A DNA stretch of 64,000 bases from Mucilaginibacter sp. (GTDB lineage Bacteria; Bacteroidota; Bacteroidia; Sphingobacteriales; Sphingobacteriaceae): assembly GCF_028288185.1 (NCBI RefSeq), contig NZ_JAQBOF010000019.1, forward strand, positions 140,703 through 204,702, given 5' to 3'. Shown here piece by piece: positions 61,565 to 64,000 of the stretch (within the stretch, counting starts at the first letter, position 1; each line of letters starts with the position of its first letter). The notes under the pieces are model-generated. The model searched no databases. It worked only from the letters and a program-made list of their open reading frames with translations, and was not told where the DNA came from. The translations under genes were made by a program, and so were the position numbers.

Positions 61565-62092
61565 ATGAAGACCGAAGATTGTTTCAGGATAGGCAGCATA
61601 TTGAAAACCAAAGGTTTGAAAGGCGAAATGCAGATATATGTTGATTTTGATGGCCTGGACGCTATAAAGTTTGATGCCGTTTTTATTGATATGGCAGGCA
61701 AAATGATCCCCTATTTTGTGGCTTCTGTCAAATACCTGCAAAAAAGCAATGCCTATTTATACTTAGAGGATGTAGATACCATTGAAAAAGCAGCCCTGCT
61801 GGTAAAAAAAGACATCTACCTGCCCAATAAACTAAAGCCCAAAAAGAAAAAGAGTGAGTTTACCCTGAACGATGTTAAAGGTTTTATAGCTATTGACGAA
61901 ACCCACGGCGAACTGGGCGAAATACTGGAGGTGCAGGAATACCCGCAGCAACTGATAGCTACCGTTCAATACCAAAATAAGGAAGTGCTTTTCCCGCTTA
62001 ATGTAGATATCATTAAAGGTATCGATGTAGAAGCAGGGGAGGTCTATATAGCCCTACCCGAGGGGTTGCTGGATGTTTATTTGTCTGAGTAA
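61565..62092 (+). CDS. rimM: 16S rRNA processing/ribosome maturation factor RimM
   Basis: Helps 30S head assembly by binding S19 and S13. 175 residues with the N-terminal barrel (RIGSILKTKGLKGEMQIYVDF, about 8-28) and the C-terminal PRC barrel starting at TLNDVKGFIAIDETHGELGEI (about 98), and a conserved end LPLNVDIIK-like patch (FPLNVDIIKGIDVEAGEVYI). Standard place between rpsP and trmD, though here followed by repeats and a foreign gene. Confidence 0.93.
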   Translation: MKTEDCFRIGSILKTKGLKGEMQIYVDFDGLDAIKFDAVFIDMAGKMIPYFVASVKYLQKSNAYLYLEDVDTIEKAALLVKKDIYLPNKLKPKKKKSEFTLNDVKGFIAIDETHGELGEILEVQEYPQQLIATVQYQNKEVLFPLNVDIIKGIDVEAGEVYIALPEGLLDVYLSE

Positions 62093-62100
62093 TTTCCTTT

Positions 62101-62182
62101 TGTCATCCTGAGCGCAGCGAAGGATCTATTCGCAAACATATGTATGCCGCATAATAGATCCTTCGCTGCGCTCAGAATGACA
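62101..62182. repeat. Palindromic repeat family B, copy 2
   Basis: TGTCATCCTGAGCGCAGCGAAGG and the inverted copy at the right end, with AATAGATCC at the inner edges and a 20-base centre. The perfect arms include the words GAGCGCAGCGAAGGATC. The spot is between rimM and trmD, directly after the rimM stop. Confidence 0.85.
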
Positions 62183-62200
62183 AGCTTGTTTTTTTTAACC

Positions 62201-62228
62201 AATGCCTGTGTCCTCACAGGCATTTTGC
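62201..62228. terminator. Hairpin before regulator remnant
   Basis: AATGCCTGTG-TCCT-CACAGGCATT, then TT, is a perfect 10-bp stem. It would end the rimM transcript in spite of repeat B. Confidence 0.55.
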
Positions 62229-62229
62229 G

Positions 62230-62310
62230 TTAACGGAAGTTAAAAGTAAAATTGCCCGCATATTTGGCAAATCCGTTGAAGAAGTGTTTATATTAGAGGA
62301 AGAAGACTAA
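62230..62310 (+). pseudogene. C-terminal remnant of an XRE-type HTH regulator
   Basis: A 26-codon frame reads LTEVKSKIARIFGKSVEEVFILEEED and stop. It matches the end of small helix-turn-helix regulators, where KIA..FGKSIEEVFxLEE is the usual final segment. The frame has no ATG upstream (only CLCPHRHFA before it) and the helix-turn-helix is absent. The break coincides with repeat B and the hairpin at 62201. The judgement is from memory of the family. Confidence 0.55.
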
Positions 62311-62321
62311 ATAAGCCAATA

Positions 62322-62711
62322 ATGAAAACAAAAACATCCTTTGCACCAATGCTGGCCATTGATAATGGTGTTACCAATATTGATTTTTATAAAAAGGCTT
62401 TTAACGCTACCGAAAACTTTTGCCTGCGGAACGATGATGGAAGCATCCACGTAGCCGAACTTGTAATAGATGGCGCTATGTTCCATATTCATGAAATAAC
62501 GCGATTTAGCGGCACCATAACACCCGCCAATGCCGGTGGCCGCACGGTTAGTGTCGGACTGATGGTTGATGATGTACACGCTGTTTTTAACAGGGCCATT
62601 GCTGCCGGTGCCGTTGAAGTAGTGCCCGTTACCGATTTTGAATACAACTACCGCCAGGGCGAATTAACAGATCCCTTTGGTCACCGGTGGATAATTGAAA
62701 AGAAGCTATAG
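62322..62711 (+). CDS. VOC-family (glyoxalase/PhnB-like) protein
   Basis: 129 residues, vicinal oxygen chelate fold with two beta-alpha-beta-beta-beta units. Signatures are APMLAIDNGVTNIDFYKKAFNATE, MFHIHEITR and LTDPFGHRWIIEKKL at the end, typical of PhnB-like bleomycin-resistance/glyoxalase relatives. No metal triad can be assigned with certainty. The gene sits in the rimM-trmD gap among repeats, so it is probably a later insertion in the ribosomal cluster. Confidence 0.85.
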   Translation: MKTKTSFAPMLAIDNGVTNIDFYKKAFNATENFCLRNDDGSIHVAELVIDGAMFHIHEITRFSGTITPANAGGRTVSVGLMVDDVHAVFNRAIAAGAVEVVPVTDFEYNYRQGELTDPFGHRWIIEKKL

Positions 62712-62755
62712 TTAACTAATATCTTCTACCTCGCCATCGCGCGGCTGGAGTAAGG

Positions 62756-62817
62756 GAGACACATGTAATGTGTCTCTACAAAAAAGCCTCTGTAGAGACG
62801 CATCACATGCGTCTCCT
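62756..62817. repeat. Inverted repeat of the GTAGAGACGCAT type
   Basis: GGAGACACATGTAATGTGTC leads the left arm (62756-62780), and the right arm (62793-62817) begins GTAGAGACGCATCACATG. The arms are complementary apart from four positions and each is also nearly self-palindromic. The 325-base gap before trmD holds this and no gene. Confidence 0.8.
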
Positions 62818-63024
62818 ATTCCAATTTCATTTGTGGGTTCATGCCGGGTGATAGCTATCATCAGATCTCTGGCCTGCGAGTGATAATACATAAGTTTTTA
62901 CGGCGACGGGATGTCGCGAAATACATGTTATTCAGCCAGAGCCGGGCGACTGCGAAAAGTTACAGTTAATCTGCACATCTCCAATCTGCATATCCGAAAT
63001 CCGCATATCTGCACATCAATTTAC

Positions 63025-63032
63025 TATCTTTG
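63025..63032 (+). promoter_or_regulatory. trmD -7 promoter box
   Basis: TATCTTTG, a perfect TAnnTTTG match, ends 4 bases before the ATG at 63037. This implies transcription starts at or just after the start codon region, so either a leaderless mRNA or a slightly different start. Confidence 0.5.
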
Positions 63033-63036
63033 CAGC

Positions 63037-63711
63037 ATGCGTTTTGATATCATTTCTGTTTTGCCCGATCTGTTGGTAAGTCCGTTTGCACATTCTATTT
63101 TACAGCGTGCACAAAAAAAGGGTATTGCCGAAATTCATGTGCATAACCTGCGCGATTACTCTACCAGCAAGCAAAAAAGTGTTGACGATTATCCGTACGG
63201 CGGAGGCAGCGGCATGGTGATGACGATACCACCCTTTGCGGCCTGCATTGAAAAGCTAAAGGCCGAAAGGGAATATGACGAGGTGATATTCATGTCACCT
63301 GATGGCGAGCGCTTAAACCAGGCCATAGCCAACCAGCTTTCAATAAAAGGAAATGTTATTATTTTATGCGGACATTATAAGGGGATTGACCAGCGCATCC
63401 GCGATATTTATGTAACCCGCGAAATTTCTATCGGCGATTATGTGCTATCAGGTGGCGAGCTGCCTGCAGCCGTATTGGTTGATGCCGTGGTACGGTTGAT
63501 TCCCGGTGTGCTGAGCGACGAAACATCGGCCCTTAGCGACTCGTTTCAGGATGATATGCTGGATGCCCCTGTATATACCCGCCCAGCCGACTGGAACGGC
63601 CACAAGGTGCCCGATATACTATTGAGCGGCAATACCCCCGAAATTGAAAAATGGCGCTTTGAGCAGGCTTTAGAACGCACCAAAACACGCCGGCCTGATT
63701 TGTTGGAGTAA
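63037..63711 (+). CDS. trmD: tRNA (guanine37-N1)-methyltransferase
   Basis: Methylates G37 next to the anticodon, preventing frameshifting. 224 residues. The SAM trefoil-knot motifs are [29 protein letters not shown] (about 113) and [31 protein letters not shown]. The start [13 protein letters not shown] at 63037 is the family N-terminus. An upstream in-frame start at 62911 runs through an unrelated, repeat-like leader and is rejected. Confidence 0.96.
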   Translation: MRFDIISVLPDLLVSPFAHSILQRAQKKGIAEIHVHNLRDYSTSKQKSVDDYPYGGGSGMVMTIPPFAACIEKLKAEREYDEVIFMSPDGERLNQAIANQLSIKGNVIILCGHYKGIDQRIRDIYVTREISIGDYVLSGGELPAAVLVDAVVRLIPGVLSDETSALSDSFQDDMLDAPVYTRPADWNGHKVPDILLSGNTPEIEKWRFEQALERTKTRRPDLLE

Positions 63712-63910
63712 GTTGAGCGTAGTTGGATTGAGTTAGATTAGGTTGATGGAGTTGGTTAAGTTAATTTATGTTTACAAACCACTTACTCAATCAACAAAAT
63801 CAACTTTAAACTACCGCCATTTTGTTAGTAAAAAACAAAATGTGGAAATTTTTAAAATACACTTTTATATATTAAAAAAAATCCCTATAATTGCAATCCG
63901 ATTTTTACGG

Positions 63911-63939
63911 GCTAAAAATCGCTTTAAGAGCTAAAAATC
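63911..63939 (+). repeat. Direct repeat touching the rplS start
   Basis: GCTAAAAATC occurs at 63911-63920 and again at 63930-63939, with the second copy ending at the rplS ATG. A ribosomal-protein leader or translational operator is possible. Confidence 0.4.
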
Positions 63940-64000
63940 ATGGATTTAGTAAAATTTGTTGAAGAGCAATCAGTAGAAAAAAAGCAGTTTCCTTCCTTTA
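63940..64000 (+). CDS. rplS: 50S ribosomal protein L19 (5' part only)
   Basis: The visible 20 codons read MDLVKFVEEQSVEKKQFPSF, the usual N-terminus of Bacteroidota L19, a protein at the 30S-50S interface. The gene runs off the window. Its place after trmD completes the rpsP-rimM-trmD-rplS order. An approximate promoter word TATAATTG lies about 60 bases upstream. Confidence 0.85.
   Translation, partial: MDLVKFVEEQSVEKKQFPSF

Noticed and set aside
62911..63036. 42-residue N-terminal extension of trmD
   Set aside because: Sequence is repeat-like ([12 protein letters not shown]) and a promoter box lies just before 63037.

Overview
This 64 kb window is chromosomal DNA of a Bacteroidota species, most likely Sphingobacteriaceae (Mucilaginibacter/Pedobacter-like). 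The grounds are SusC-style TonB-receptor architecture with a carboxypeptidase-like N-domain, FecI/FecR/STN genes, Bacteroidota promoter boxes (TAnnTTTG with an upstream TTG), few Shine-Dalgarno sites, and the gene sets birA/rsfS/ftsH/LUD and rpsP-rimM-trmD-rplS. No rRNA, ordinary tRNA, prophage, insertion sequence or CRISPR array was seen.

Layout. 0.1-2 kb: Ku and a Gly-rich surface protein. 2-8.3 kb: a minus-strand block with a two-component pair, an outer-membrane-barrel-like protein, a basic secreted protein, an ApbE-like flavin transferase and a phosphoethanolamine-transferase-type sulfatase, together suggesting envelope modification. 8.4-20.5 kb: prfA, lpxH, an S41 protease, a CsbD-like protein, a porin, an SGNH hydrolase, an M3 oligopeptidase and a TonB receptor with a small secreted partner. 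20.5-21 kb: two tandem 111-114 nt tRNA-like RNAs with their own promoter and terminator, divergent from an Lrp/AsnC regulator. 21.5-31 kb: gltX, a histidine kinase with DinB, an ECF sigma/anti-sigma pair, a serine hydrolase, dapF and HtrA. 31-35.3 kb: an ECF sigma, a FecR and an STN-repeat protein with no TonB receptor. 35.4-38.9 kb: a repeat-rich stretch with a zinc peptidase, a GIY-YIG nuclease between two palindromic repeats, an amidase and duplicated small lipoproteins. 39-50 kb: glnS, SDR and epimerase, Nif3, a zinc-ribbon coiled coil, DinB, DUF2809, a radical SAM protein and a LuxR-type two-component operon. 50-64 kb: a LUD protein, ftsH, rsfS, birA, two DsbD-type proteins, pfkA, a PAS protein, a 5'-nucleotidase and the rpsP-rimM-trmD-rplS ribosomal cluster, interrupted by repeats, a regulator remnant and a VOC gene.

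The most unusual item is the tandem tRNA-like pair at 20571-20828. Each has a 7-bp acceptor stem, a D-arm with GG and a canonical TTCGA T-loop, but no normal anticodon arm. In its place is CACCUCCU, which matches the anti-Shine-Dalgarno core of 16S rRNA. The same RNA also carries GGAGGU, which could pair with it. Covarying helices, a strong promoter, a spacer hairpin and a terminator argue that these are real transcripts. The second theme is a rich set of palindromic intergenic repeats. One flanks the GIY-YIG gene on both sides, one supplies the stop codon of glnS, and one sits by a decayed regulator in the ribosomal cluster.
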